NCBI RefSeq assembly: GCF_007655135.1
Contig: NC_045128.1
Span: 41,615,885 to 41,679,884, forward strand
DNA: 64,000 nucleotides
Origin: Punica granatum
Taxonomy: Eukaryota > Streptophyta > Magnoliopsida > Myrtales > Lythraceae
Direction of reading: 5' to 3'
Positions 9,340 to 19,989 of this stretch are shown here, one piece after another (the stretch's first letter is position 1; each line of letters begins with the position of its first letter). The notes below the pieces were generated by a model that did not search any database, was not told the origin of the DNA, and was given only the letters and a program-made list of their open reading frames with translations. The position numbers and the translations under genes were made by a program.

Positions 9340-10984
9340 CTAAAAAGGAACTGTTGCAGTCAGGGTCCTGTGCCTCGCATCGGACAGAGTTGATGTTACG
9401 TTCACAAACCCGGTTTCTCTAACTGTTTCTTCAAAATTGATCATATAGTACTCATCTAGAAACGGTTCCGTGCTCTTCAACAGAGTAAACAGTACAGGCG
9501 ACAGCTCATGAAACACCACATGCAAAGAACCATGTCGTTCACATATTAACTTAAAGGAGTACCTGCAAGAGGAAGCATAGAGCTGAATCTCACCTGAAGT
9601 ACCTTGGAATTTGGCTGCATCAGTTGGAAATCAAAAGTCCACATATATTAGTCTTCTCATGGAAAAATTTAGTATAGGTAACCAAGTTGAAGGTACGAAA
9701 ACTTACGGCCTGATCTATTATAGCAAGAGTGCCACCAGGTCGAAGTAGCCGAAACGATTCCTTCATCATATTAACAGTTGCTGTACGAGGCAACTCGTGA
9801 AGCTGCATTTGGTAATTCAGTTAACACCATGGTTATTAACGGATATCCCTTGTAATAGACTGACCGTATAGTACTAAACGCATACCACTAGAGAAATAGA
9901 GACGAGGTCGAAAGAATTAGAAGGTAAGCCTGTCTCTTCCCCATTGGCGTGCGTCCAACGAATCGGTTTTGCCCTTGGGGGATCTTCTTTTCCTTTGAAT
10001 TGCGCTACAGAGAGAAAGTAAGGGGACAGATCTAACCCCTGCAAGAGGAATCAAATTACACGGGGGAAAAAACTCAAAAATCACTCATTAAGAAACAAAG
10101 CTCAACATGTTCATCAGTAAGTGGATCCAATTCTTACTGTGACTTTTGCTAAAGGGAAGGTTTCGGCTAGATATCTAGTGCTTATCCCGACGGAGCATCC
10201 GATGTCTAGAATGTCTCTTATTGCACGACCTCCTGAATGTTGTTCAGAGTGTTGTTGAATCCTTTTCAACCAATTCCCACGTAATATTTGGTTCGCTTCA
10301 TCCATTGAAGTAGCCTCAGGTACAGAACGCCTTGCCATGGACAAGGTTGCAGGTTCTGCTTCTGCTGCACCTAACAAAGGAGAATTGTCTTAATGGCTTC
10401 CCATCAGCAGAAGCGATCCACAATTGGGGTCTGTTCTCATTGCAAACTGAACGAAGAAGGAAAAATGACAGTATAATATCAAAGAAGAGAGAGAGCAAAG
10501 ACTCATCACCCACGACAGGTTGCCCTCGTTGTACTCATGGAAAGGACTTAAATAATTTGGATGCAACATAAACCAAACTCCGGATGATGACCCTTGCCAA
10601 CTCAAGCATATAACATTATGCACGACGGAAAAGATCGAGAGGATAGAGGGAAACTTACAATCGGGATACACAAGGGGCGGGTTCTGGACAGTTTCGAGCT
10701 CCTTATAAACATCGGACTCCAGAATCTCTCTCGTCATCTCTCACCACGGGATGTCCTTCTTCTCAGCCGTGCTGCATCATCCACATTTCTAACAGCAAGA
10801 ATCCGTGCGAATGAGCTAACAATTCAAATTCGAAGCATTTAAGCTAACACTAGAGCAAATGTTAATAGAGGACCTGATGAGGACTCGTTGAGCGCCAAGC
10901 TTGAGAAGAGAGTAGATGTGCTTGAAGGAAATGACGGCCCCGACAATCCGAGAAAGGGGGGTCTCTCTCGTCCATTTGGGCCTC
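9340..10984 (-). pseudogene. SAM-dependent methyltransferase (UbiE/COQ5-like) with nonsense codon, 5' end missing
   Basis: Exons read on the minus strand: about 10984..10874 (WTRETPLSRIVGAVISFK), 10771..10659 (STAEKKDIPW, EMTREILESDVYKELE), one near 10570..10525 (SPFHEYNEGNLSW), about 10370..10138 (EANQILRGNWL, ILDIGCSVGISTRYLAE), 10038..9886 (GLDLSPYFLSVAQFKG), 9802..9707 (LHELPRTA, RLLRPGGTLAIIDQA), a 21-nt microexon 9614..9594 (PNSKVLQ) and 9504..9340 (STEPFLDEYY to TATVPF). Motif I (DIGCSVG) and the post-motif segments fit class I methyltransferases of the plant At4g29590 type. A TGA at 10741-10743 interrupts exon 2 where the family has Arg. Splice sites of the third exon do not restore frame. 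The 5' coding part before exon 1 is replaced by a repeat at 10985. It may be transcribed but should not give a full enzyme. Confidence 0.75.
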
Positions 10985-10985
10985 T

Positions 10986-11180
10986 CGAGCAGCCATAACA
11001 TAATTATGGAAGGAGAAGCAGCCATTATATACTCATGACACTGTTCTTTCAACACATGAGACGGGTAAGATAATTCGCAGTTCCACAACGCCGGGATTTG
11101 GGTCTAGGGGGCAAGTCCTTAGAGGAGGCAAAAGGAAAAAGTACCTAGCACGGGTCTATATCTAGTATGTATGTATAGAT
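10986..11180 (+). repeat. Dispersed repeat, fuller copy of the pieces at 4092 and 5388
   Basis: The first half matches 4130-4190 and the second half matches 5388-5490. Here they are contiguous. The repeat begins exactly where the methyltransferase exon loses its upstream neighbour. Confidence 0.6.
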
Positions 11181-11579
11181 ACATATACTTGAAGTCCATT
11201 ATGTATGTCTGTAGGCCTTAGGCCTCTTAAGAACAAAACGAGCTCTCCTGGTTGGTCATATGTCTCTCGACCTCCTTCGGTCTCTTTGGTCCATTATAGC
11301 TTGGATTATATATATCTGTTGGACCAGAACCATAAGGTCCAACAACAAACTGTTCCACGCCGAAATGCGTTCTCCCATATAGGTCCGATAACTGCATCTC
11401 TTTTAATACACCGGATCAATCACTACAGCTTGAAGTCGAACTCCTTAGGAAGAACGGATAATGGTCAAAATAAAGTGAGTACAACCTGATGCCCGTGGGC
11501 ACACTTTTTTTTTTTTCAAAAGGACACCGCACAATTTTTACTTATATGAAAATAATGGGAAAGGAAGGAATGGTGATGC
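11181..11579. other. Unclassified sequence left of the retrotransposon
   Basis: No gene recognised. It contains an inverted repeat GTTGGACC..GGTCCAAC at about 11318-11343 and a T-rich run near 11505. The last 60 or so bases may belong to the LINE fragment that resumes at 19737, since the frame across a single copy of GATGC reads into GAKVNWQEICLPK. Confidence 0.4.
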
Positions 11580-13302
11580 TGCTAGTTCCACGGGGCGCAA
11601 TGGAAGCGAAAAAGGAACAGAAATTCAAAATTTCCTATCCGTGAAACTAATTCCAAGACCTACTAGAAGAATAAGAGTAAATAAAAACGTACCTGGAATA
11701 TTTAAAGTTGTCGACCGAGCGTCCCACGCGTGACGCCTCTACTGGAATCCACACCGACTTTGTCGACGAGTCTTCGAGATCGGCGGTGCTAGCGACCAAC
11801 ACTCGAAAGAAACACTGGTGCGACTCTCGAAATTTATTAGACTTAATTGGACCTACATGTATATCTTATATATTTGTGTATGTAAACGTACACAAACACA
11901 TGCATACATATATATCTCATCTATATATATATATATATATATTCTGTACCCTTTATATAACAAACAGGAAGGGAAGAAAATTCAAATCCCACCGATGTGG
12001 GATTAGAATTACATGGGCTCCCTACATGACATGTGTCTAGGTAAATGGCATCATTTAATTAGCCCATGTGTATGTATAAATGTAGACATATGTATGGCCC
12101 ATGTGTCTAGGTAAATGGCATCATTTAATTAGCCCATGTGTATGTATAAATGTAGACATATGTATGGCCCATGTGTCACCGTATTAATCTTGCATCAATT
12201 TGGTCCATTTAATCTAATAAATCGAGTCTAATTAATCGACAAATTTAATCTCATTAAATATCCGATTAATTAGTCGCACCATAAATCATCTAATCTTTAT
12301 TAGATGATTTTATTGTTTCAAAATATCTCGTCAATTTAGTCGTAGTGTGTGACCCTGTAGGTTCCCAATTACGTTGACAGTAATATCAAAATCTCTATTT
12401 CAATATTACAAACAGTGAGTGGCATCTAGCAATGCATCACTGTTACTCAAGTAATCGGAAAGTCAATTTCTCGACGAACCTTGTGACCTCCATTACCGTG
12501 TAATATAATCCCTTTGTCCTCTATATCTCTATTGAGCCCAAGGCATGGTCGATGACATCCTTGTATGGCTCAATATCTCTTTTTCTTGGTTTACCGGGTA
12601 AGTCTATCAGAACAAATGAGCTCGATATTATTATATCGACTCATTTGGGTATGCATACACTTTTAGACTTAACCACCAAGTGGCCGTGAGATATCGCTCC
12701 CGTTTCGTAGGAGGGACAAATCCTATCTTGATCACTCACATTCCTCTCCATGCTCTGTGGTATACCCAATAACTGTTTTTATAACCATCCTGTTACAGTG
12801 GCGTTTGACAGTATCAAAGTATATGACATTACATGTAGGAATCTATGGTGACCTCAAGTCAAAGGACCATTACACTATAGTCACTTTGAGATATGCTAAT
12901 GACAGTCACGTAACAACCCATGTAGCAATCTCATGGCGGATCAGTCCTATACACATTACTCTTAATGTATACATGTGGTGTGATTTGATATCTCCATATC
13001 CATGACCTATGAGATTTGATCATCAATCAACACTTACACTAATCTAACCGTATTATCGTTGTCCTAATTAACGATAATACTTTGACTATGGACATTTAGG
13101 AATAATGTTCAGTAATTATAGGATCTCACAATCAAGTCACACTTGATGCCTATTGAACCTACTATTCCAAGGACATTATTGTGTAAAATCATATTTAGCG
13201 CAATTTACACAATAACAGATATGCCTCGTAATATAATGAAATACATGTCATATTACAGAACTGATGATAGATTGCATCTAGGGCATACACCAATTCCCAA
13301 CA
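11580..13302 (-). repeat. 3' LTR of the copia element (left side)
   Basis: 1723 bp, near-identical to 17972-19736. It lacks about 42 bp (between GGACCTA and CATGTATATC) that the other LTR has. By eye I count about six substitutions between the two. It includes two copies of a 70-bp unit at 12030-12177. Confidence 0.95.
12030..12177. repeat. 70-bp tandem duplication inside the left LTR
   Basis: The unit starting CATGTGTCTAGGTAAATGG occurs at 12030 and 12100, followed by a partial third start at 12170. The right LTR has the same pair at 18464 and 18534, so the duplication predates this insertion. Confidence 0.9.
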
Positions 13303-13313
13303 ATCTCCCACTT
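13303..13313 (-). other. Polypurine tract of the copia element
   Basis: On the minus strand AAGTGGGAGAT abuts the 3' LTR start TGTTGGG. This is the standard plus-strand primer site of plant copia elements. Confidence 0.85.
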
Positions 13314-13316
13314 GCA

Positions 13317-16300
13317 CTAGAGCCAATCTGGCATCTGTCTAATGCCAATAGATCTAGTGTGAGCCTCGTGCTTGCGCTGCACAAGAGGCTTCGTAAGTGG
13401 ATCTGCGAGATTCTCATCTGTTGGTATTTTGCATATCTTCACATCTCCTCTGTCGATGATCTCGCGAATGAGATGGAAGCGCCTGAGTATATGTTTGGAT
13501 CGTTGGTGAGACCTGGGTTCCTTAGCTTGCGCAATGGCTCCATTGTTGTCACAATAGAGATCCACTGGGTCTACGATGCTAGGAACCACAGCAAGTTCTT
13601 TTATGAACTTCTTAATCCAAACGGCCTCTTTTGCAGCGTTAGAGGCAGCAATATACTCGGCCTCTGTGGTAGAGTCGGCTACTGTCTCCTGTTTGGAACT
13701 CTTCCAACTCACAGCACCTCCATTCAGGCAGAACACATACCCTGACTGCGATCTACTGTCGTCCTTATCGGTTTGGAAGCTAGCATCGGTGTAACCTCTT
13801 ACAACGAGCTCTTCTTCGCCTCCATATACCAAAAACATCTCCTTAGTCCTTCGTAAGTACTTAAGGATGTTCTTTACTGCAATCCAGTGTCTTTCACCTG
13901 GATCTGATTGGTATCGACTCGTCATACTCAAAGCATACGAGACATCTGATCGAGTGCATAACATAGCATACATGATGGATCCAACAGCTGACGCATATGG
14001 AATCCTATTCATGCGGTCCCTCTCCTCTCGAGTAGAAGGACACTGAGCCTTCGAAAGGCTTATGCCATGTAACATAGGCAGCGACCCTTTCTTAGAATCC
14101 TGCATGCTAAATCGCCGAAGCACTTTATCTATGTATGCACTCTGACTTAAGCCAAGCAGTCTCCTGGATCTATCTCTATAGATCCTGATACCTAGCACGT
14201 AGGTAGCTTCGCCTAAGTCCTTCATAGAGAAACACCTTCCCAACCAAGTCTTCACAGACTGTAAGGAAGGAATGTCATTCCCGATCAGAAGTATGTCATC
14301 TACATATAACACCAGGAAGATTACTATACTCCCACTAACCTTCTTGTAAACACAGGGTTCATCTTCATTCTTGATGAAGCCAAACTCTTTGATTGCATCA
14401 TCAAAACGAAGATTCCAGCTCCTAGAAGCTTGCTTCAGTCCATAAATAGACCGTTGTAGCTTACAAACCTTTCCGGCACAATGTGGATCGACAAAACCCT
14501 CAGGTTGTGTCATAAACACATCCTCGAGGAGCTTCCCGTTCAGGAAAGCAGTTTTGACATCCATTTGCCAGATCTCATAATCATAATAAGCTGCAATTGC
14601 AAGTAAGATCCTGATGGATTTAAGCATAGCTACTGGGGAAAAGGTTTCGTCATAGTCAACACCATGAACTTGTCTGAAACCTTTTGCCACAAGTCGGCCC
14701 TTAAAGGTAATCACATTACCGTCCATGTCAGTCTTCTTCTTGAAGACCCACTTACACCCAATGGGTTTTGCCCCTTCAGGTGGATCAACCAAAGTCCATA
14801 CTTGGTTAGTGTACATGGACTCCATCTCAGATCTCATGGCCTCCAGCCATTTCTCAGAGTCTGGGCCTATTACGGCTTCCACATAGGTTGTAGGCTCATC
14901 ATTATCTATGAGCAATACGTCATTGTCTTGAGTCACGAGAAATCCATATCTCTCGGGCTCATGACGTATCCTACTAGACCTACGAGGCTCCTGTGTCACC
15001 TGTGTAGAAGATTGTGCCACAACAACTTGTGATACTTGTTCTGCAACATTGCCCGTCGATTGGTCAATGTCATTTTGTGGTAGAACTTCCCCAAGTTCTA
15101 ATTTCCTCCCACTAGTTCCTTTGAAGAGAAACTCTTTCTCAAGAAATACCGCAGTTCGAGCGACAAACACTTTGCCCTCGATGGGATTATAGAAATAGTA
15201 TCCTCGAGTTTCCTTAGGATACCCCACGAAGTAACATTTGTCCGATTTAGGGCCAAGCTTATCCGAAGACAATCTCTTCACATAAGCTTCGCAACCCCAT
15301 ATCTTTAGAAAAGACATCTTGGGACGTTTCCCATACCACATCTCATATGGTGTCCTTTCAACTGATTTCGACGGAGCATTGTTTAATATGAGAGCAGCTG
15401 TCTGTAGAGCATATCCCCAGAAGGAGTCAGGTAAGTTTGCATGACTCATCAAAGATCGAACCATATCTAATAAAGTTCGATTCCTCCTCTCAGCTACACC
15501 ATTCCATTGTGGTGTTCCAGGTGGAGTCAGTTGAGATAAAATCCCACACTGTTTAAGATAGTCAGCGAACTCATAGCTCAAATATTTACCTCCTCGATCT
15601 GATCGAAGAACTTTAATGCTCTTACCCAACTGATTCTCCACTTCATTCTTAAATTCTTTGAACTTTTCAAAGGATTCAGATTTGTGTTTCATCAAAAACA
15701 CATATCCAAATCTACTGAAATCATCAGTAAATGTAATAAAGTATAGATACCCACCTCTAGCAAGCTTGTTCACTGGTCCACATACATCGGTATGTATGAG
15801 AGCCAAAAGATCACTAGCTCGCTCACCTTTTCCGGTAAAAGGGGCCTTAGTCATTTTCCCCATTAAGCAAGGTTCGCATGTCTCGATCGATTCTAAATCA
15901 AACGAGTCCAGTAATCCATCCTTATGGAGTCTAGAGATGCGATTCTCGCTAATATGGCCTAAACGACAATGCCAGAGGTAAGTCGGGTTCGAATCATTAG
16001 ATTTGAGCCGTTTGGTTTCCACATTATAAATAGGCGTATCTAGATCAAGAACATACAAACCATTACTTAAATGTGCACTGCCATAATATACATCATTCAT
16101 GTACATAGAACAACACTTGTTCTTTATAGTGAAACAAAATCCCTTCTTGTCCAAACAAGAAACAGATATTATGTTTCTACTAATAGCAGGTACATAATAA
16201 CAGTCGTTAAGATCTAATACAAGCCCAGTAGGCAAAACTAGGTGATAAGTCCCTACAGTTAATGTAGCAACTCTTGCTCCATTTCCAACTCGTAGGTCCA

Positions 16301-17270
16301 CCTCGCCCTTTGTCAACGATCTACTGTTCTTTAGGTCCTGCATATTTCCACAAATATGAGCACCACATCCGGTATCTAATACCCAAGATGTAGAAGTAGT
16401 AGATACATTAATCTCTATAACATGGATACCTGAAGTGGAAGTCTCACTTCCCTTCTTCTTCTTCAACTCTTCCAGGTATATCTTACAATTCCGCTTCCAA
16501 TGTCCAGTGTTGCCACAATGGAAGCAGTAATCATTCTTCGCCACCTTGGCTTTAGGCTTCAACGCACCCAAGTCAAAATTGGATGCACCTTTAGCCTTCT
16601 TGCCTTTACTCTTGCTCTTGCCCTTTCTTTTGGTCCCTTGGACCATTAGAACGGACGTCCCCTTGCTGATATCATGCTCAGCTGTTCTCAACATGCTAAG
16701 CAGTTCAGGCAATGGTTTATTGTAGTCATTCATATTATAGCTCATAATGAACTGACTATAACTGCTGGGCAGCGACTGTAGGACTAAATCTGTGGCCAAC
16801 TCTTGACCAAGAGGAAATCCCAGTCTTCCCAGAGTCTCAACGTACCCAATCATCTTGAGTACATGAAGACCCACCGGGCTACCCTCAATCAACCTTGCCT
16901 GAAAAAGTGCTTTAGAGATCTCGAATCTCTCATGTCGGGCCTGCTCTTGATAGAGCTGCCTGAGATGCACGATCATATCGTACGCCTTCATGTTCTCGTG
17001 TTGCTTCTGAAGCTCCGAGTCCATGGTGACTAACATGAGACATCCGACGTTTACGGCATCATCATGATGCTTACTATAAGCATCTTTCTCAGCTTGGGGG
17101 GCATCGTCAGGCGGTGGCGCAAGAAGAGGTTGCTCTAAGACATATAGCTTCTTTTCTTGGGTGAGAACAATTCTCAAGTTTCGATACCAACCAAGGAAAT
17201 TATTCCCTGACAGTTTGTCCTTATCAAGGACGGATCGCAAACAGAAAGTACTAGAAGTGCTCCCTGCCAT
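13317..17270 (-). CDS. Copia gag-pol polyprotein, uninterrupted
   Basis: One frame of 1317 aa from the ATG at 17268-17270 (MAGSTSSTFC); an in-frame ATG lies eight codons upstream. Gag occupies roughly residues 1-245, followed by a CCHC zinc knuckle (CFHCGNTGHWKRNC), an aspartic protease (WVLDTGCGAH), the integrase HHCC region and core (HCRLGHISENRISRL, then FTDDFSRFGYVF), reverse transcriptase (QMDVKTAFLNG, LYVDDILLIGND) and RNase H (GYTDASFQTDKDDSRSQSGY, ADSTTEAEY). No stop or frameshift is present. With near-identical LTRs this is a candidate for an element that still moves or did so recently. Confidence 0.95.
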   Translation of the reverse strand: MAGSTSSTFCLRSVLDKDKLSGNNFLGWYRNLRIVLTQEKKLYVLEQPLLAPPPDDAPQAEKDAYSKHHDDAVNVGCLMLVTMDSELQKQHENMKAYDMIVHLRQLYQEQARHERFEISKALFQARLIEGSPVGLHVLKMIGYVETLGRLGFPLGQELATDLVLQSLPSSYSQFIMSYNMNDYNKPLPELLSMLRTAEHDISKGTSVLMVQGTKRKGKSKSKGKKAKGASNFDLGALKPKAKVAKNDYCFHCGNTGHWKRNCKIYLEELKKKKGSETSTSGIHVIEINVSTTSTSWVLDTGCGAHICGNMQDLKNSRSLTKGEVDLRVGNGARVATLTVGTYHLVLPTGLVLDLNDCYYVPAISRNIISVSCLDKKGFCFTIKNKCCSMYMNDVYYGSAHLSNGLYVLDLDTPIYNVETKRLKSNDSNPTYLWHCRLGHISENRISRLHKDGLLDSFDLESIETCEPCLMGKMTKAPFTGKGERASDLLALIHTDVCGPVNKLARGGYLYFITFTDDFSRFGYVFLMKHKSESFEKFKEFKNEVENQLGKSIKVLRSDRGGKYLSYEFADYLKQCGILSQLTPPGTPQWNGVAERRNRTLLDMVRSLMSHANLPDSFWGYALQTAALILNNAPSKSVERTPYEMWYGKRPKMSFLKIWGCEAYVKRLSSDKLGPKSDKCYFVGYPKETRGYYFYNPIEGKVFVARTAVFLEKEFLFKGTSGRKLELGEVLPQNDIDQSTGNVAEQVSQVVVAQSSTQVTQEPRRSSRIRHEPERYGFLVTQDNDVLLIDNDEPTTYVEAVIGPDSEKWLEAMRSEMESMYTNQVWTLVDPPEGAKPIGCKWVFKKKTDMDGNVITFKGRLVAKGFRQVHGVDYDETFSPVAMLKSIRILLAIAAYYDYEIWQMDVKTAFLNGKLLEDVFMTQPEGFVDPHCAGKVCKLQRSIYGLKQASRSWNLRFDDAIKEFGFIKNEDEPCVYKKVSGSIVIFLVLYVDDILLIGNDIPSLQSVKTWLGRCFSMKDLGEATYVLGIRIYRDRSRRLLGLSQSAYIDKVLRRFSMQDSKKGSLPMLHGISLSKAQCPSTREERDRMNRIPYASAVGSIMYAMLCTRSDVSYALSMTSRYQSDPGERHWIAVKNILKYLRRTKEMFLVYGGEEELVVRGYTDASFQTDKDDSRSQSGYVFCLNGGAVSWKSSKQETVADSTTEAEYIAASNAAKEAVWIKKFIKELAVVPSIVDPVDLYCDNNGAIAQAKEPRSHQRSKHILRRFHLIREIIDRGDVKICKIPTDENLADPLTKPLVQRKHEAHTRSIGIRQMPDWL

Positions 17271-17956
17271 GGTAACTACCATAGAAATATACAAAATAAG
17301 TATTATGACACAACAATATTTAATGAGGACTTTATAAATATTGCTCCCACTATTTATATCAAATCAATGACCCTCAACATTGATTCAGAGAATATCATTC
17401 TCATAGTAGCTCAAGATCCATATCTCACCAAGCTCTGAGTCAGCGAGGGCTGATTCACCCAGAACTGGCTATTTAGGTAGGGAACTCACTTTCCCAATTG
17501 CATCACATGCAACTCTTGATTAGTTGGGTGAATAACTCCTTATTCAAATCTATCTTATAGATCGATGCCCAACTACATGCCTCTGAACTCCTAATCCTAT
17601 TAGGCTTGCTCAGTTAAGTCCGACCCACTGGTAAACACAACGTCTTACTAGGATAGATAAGGGCATCCTGCGAAGGCAAGGTCTACACACTCATCGATCT
17701 TGGTCTTGACGAGCGTTACACGGTGGAAGGATATGGACTTAATATTTTGAGGGATTTGATTAACATTTAATCGATCTCACTATACACTATTATGTAACTA
17801 TTACATAATAGTCCACACGTATAACTATTATACTAACACAACTAGGACATTGTCCATGTCTAACAGTCATGCACCGCAAATATCAAACATAATCACACGA
17901 GTACCAAGCATAAAATCATATTTTATGCTATTATCTACTCAGATTCTAACTAGCTA

Positions 17957-17969
17957 GGCTTTGATACCA
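17957..17969 (-). other. Primer binding site of the copia element
   Basis: On the minus strand TGGTATCAAAGCC follows the 5' LTR end CA after a 2-nt spacer. It is complementary to the 3' end of initiator tRNA-Met, as in most plant copia elements. Confidence 0.9.
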
Positions 17970-17971
17970 AT

Positions 17972-19736
17972 TGCTAGTTCCACGGGGCGCAACGGAAGCG
18001 AAAAAGGAACAGAAATTCAAAATTTCCTACCCGTGAAACTAATTCCAAGACCTACTAGAAGAATAAGAGTAAATAAAAACGTACCTGGAATATTTAAAGT
18101 TGTCGACCGAGCGTCCCACGCGTGACGCCTCTACTGGAATCCACACCGACTTTGTCGACGAGTCTTCGAGATCGGCGGTGCTAGCGACCAACACTCGAAA
18201 GAAACACTGGTGCGACTCTCGAAATTTATTAGACTTAATTGGACCTAATGAGTTAAACAATTCAACTCAATTATGCCCATTTATATACATACATGTATAT
18301 CTTATATATTTGTGTATGTAAACGTACACAAACACATGCATACATATATATCTCATCTATATATATATATATATATTCTGTACCCTTTATATAACAAACA
18401 GGAAGGGAAGAAAATTCAAATCCCACCGATGTGGGATTAGAATTACATGGGCTCCCTACATGACATGTGTCTAGGTAAATGGCATCATTTAATTAGCCCA
18501 TGTGTATGTATAAATGTAGACATATGTATGGCCCATGTGTCTAGATAAATGGCATCATTTAATTAGCCCATGTGTATGTATAAATGTAGACATATGTATG
18601 GCCCATGTGTCACCGTATTAATCTTGCATCAATTTGGTCCATTTAATCTAATAAATCGAGTCTAATTAATCGACAAATTTAATCTCATTAAATATCCGAT
18701 TAATTAGTCGCACCATAAATCATCTAATCTTTATTAGATGATTTTATTGTTTCAAAATATCTCGTCAATTTAGTCGTAGTGTGTGACCCTGTAGGTTCCC
18801 AATTACGTTGACAGTAATATCAAAATCTCTATTTCAATATTACAAACAGTGAGTGGCATCTAGCAATGCATCACTGTTACTCAAGTAATCGGAAAGTCAA
18901 TTTCTCGACGAACCTTGTGACCTCCATTACCGTGTAATATAATCCCTTTGTCCTCTATATCTCTATTGAGCCCAAGGCATGGTCGATGACATCCTTGTAT
19001 GGCTCAATATCTCTTTTTCTTGGTTTACCGGGTAAGTCTATCAGAACAAATGAGCTCGATATCATTATATCGACTCATTTGGGTATGCATACACTTTTAG
19101 ACTTAACCACCAAGTGGCCGTGAGATATCGCTCCCGTTTCGTAGGAGGGACAAATCCTATCTTGATCACTCACATTCCTCTCCATGCTCTGTGGTATACC
19201 CAATAACTGTCTTTATAACCATCCTGTTACAGTGGCGTTTGACAGTATCAAAGTATATGACATTACATGTAGGAATCTATGGTGACCTCAAGTCAAAGGA
19301 CCATTACACTATAGTCACTTTGAGATATGCTAATGACAGTCACGTAACAACCCATGTAGCAATCTCATGGCGGATCAGTCCTATACACATTACTCTTAAT
19401 GTATACATGTGGTGTGATTTGATATCTCCATATCCATGACCTATGAGATTTGATCATCAATCAACACTTACACTAATCTAACCGTATTATCGTTGTCCTA
19501 ATTAACGATAATACTTTGACTATGGACATTTAGGAATAATGTTAAGTAATTATAGGATCTCACAATCAAGTCACACTTGATGCCTATTGAACCTACTATT
19601 CCAAGGACATTATTGTGTAAAATCATATTTAGCGCAATTTACACAATAACAGATATGCCTCGTAATATAATGAAATACATGTCATATTACAGAACTGATG
19701 ATAGATTGCATCTAGGGCATACACCAATTCCCAACA
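17972..19736 (-). repeat. 5' LTR of the copia element (right side)
   Basis: 1765 bp, TG..CA ends in element orientation, carrying the full version of the region that is 42 bp shorter in the left LTR. The interval 17295-17956 between the polyprotein start and the primer binding site is an untranslated leader with no gene. Confidence 0.95.
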
Positions 19737-19970
19737 GATGCAAGAGGTGCAAAGGTCAATTGGCAGGAAATTTGTCTTCCAAAGCAAGAGGGAGGCCTGG
19801 GCATCAAAGACATTACCATATGGAATTCAGCTTGCGGTCTTCGTTATATTTGGCTTCTCTCTTGATTGTGTGGGTCAATACTTACCTTATCAAAGGGAGG
19901 AGCTTTTGGGACTTTAAACCTCCCTCTTATTGCCCCGATGCTTGGAGAAAATTACTTAAAGATGAGATCC
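19737..19970 (+). mobile_element. LINE (non-LTR) reverse transcriptase fragment, plus strand
   Basis: Reading plus gives VNWQEICLPKQEGGLGIKD then WVNTYLIKGRSFW after a frame change. This is the region after the reverse transcriptase core and before the zinc-binding domain in plant L1-type LINEs. The copia element inserted at its left edge: one copy of GATGC keeps the frame continuous with 11550-11579. Confidence 0.7.
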
Positions 19971-19989
19971 ATATGCCATCCTCGTCGAG

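Larger units (their letters stand above)
11580..19736 (-). mobile_element. Complete Ty1/copia LTR retrotransposon (Angela/TAR-like)
   Basis: An 8.16-kb element with two near-identical LTRs, a tRNA-Met primer binding site, a polypurine tract, one uninterrupted polyprotein frame and a perfect 5-bp target duplication GATGC at 11575-11579 and 19737-19741. LTRs end in TG..CA. Order of domains (gag, protease, integrase, RT, RNase H) is that of copia. LTR length of about 1.75 kb and the gag sequence suggest the Angela/TAR group, but that subgroup call is from general knowledge and needs an RT tree. The element is transcribed leftward, so its 5' LTR is the right-hand one. Confidence 0.95.

Noticed and set aside
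12030..12177. Direct repeats resembling a CRISPR array
   Set aside because: Only two 70-bp units with no spacers, present in both LTRs of a plant retrotransposon.
13143..13745. 200-aa plus-strand reading frame
   Set aside because: Lies across the left LTR and antisense to the copia polyprotein; no family pattern.
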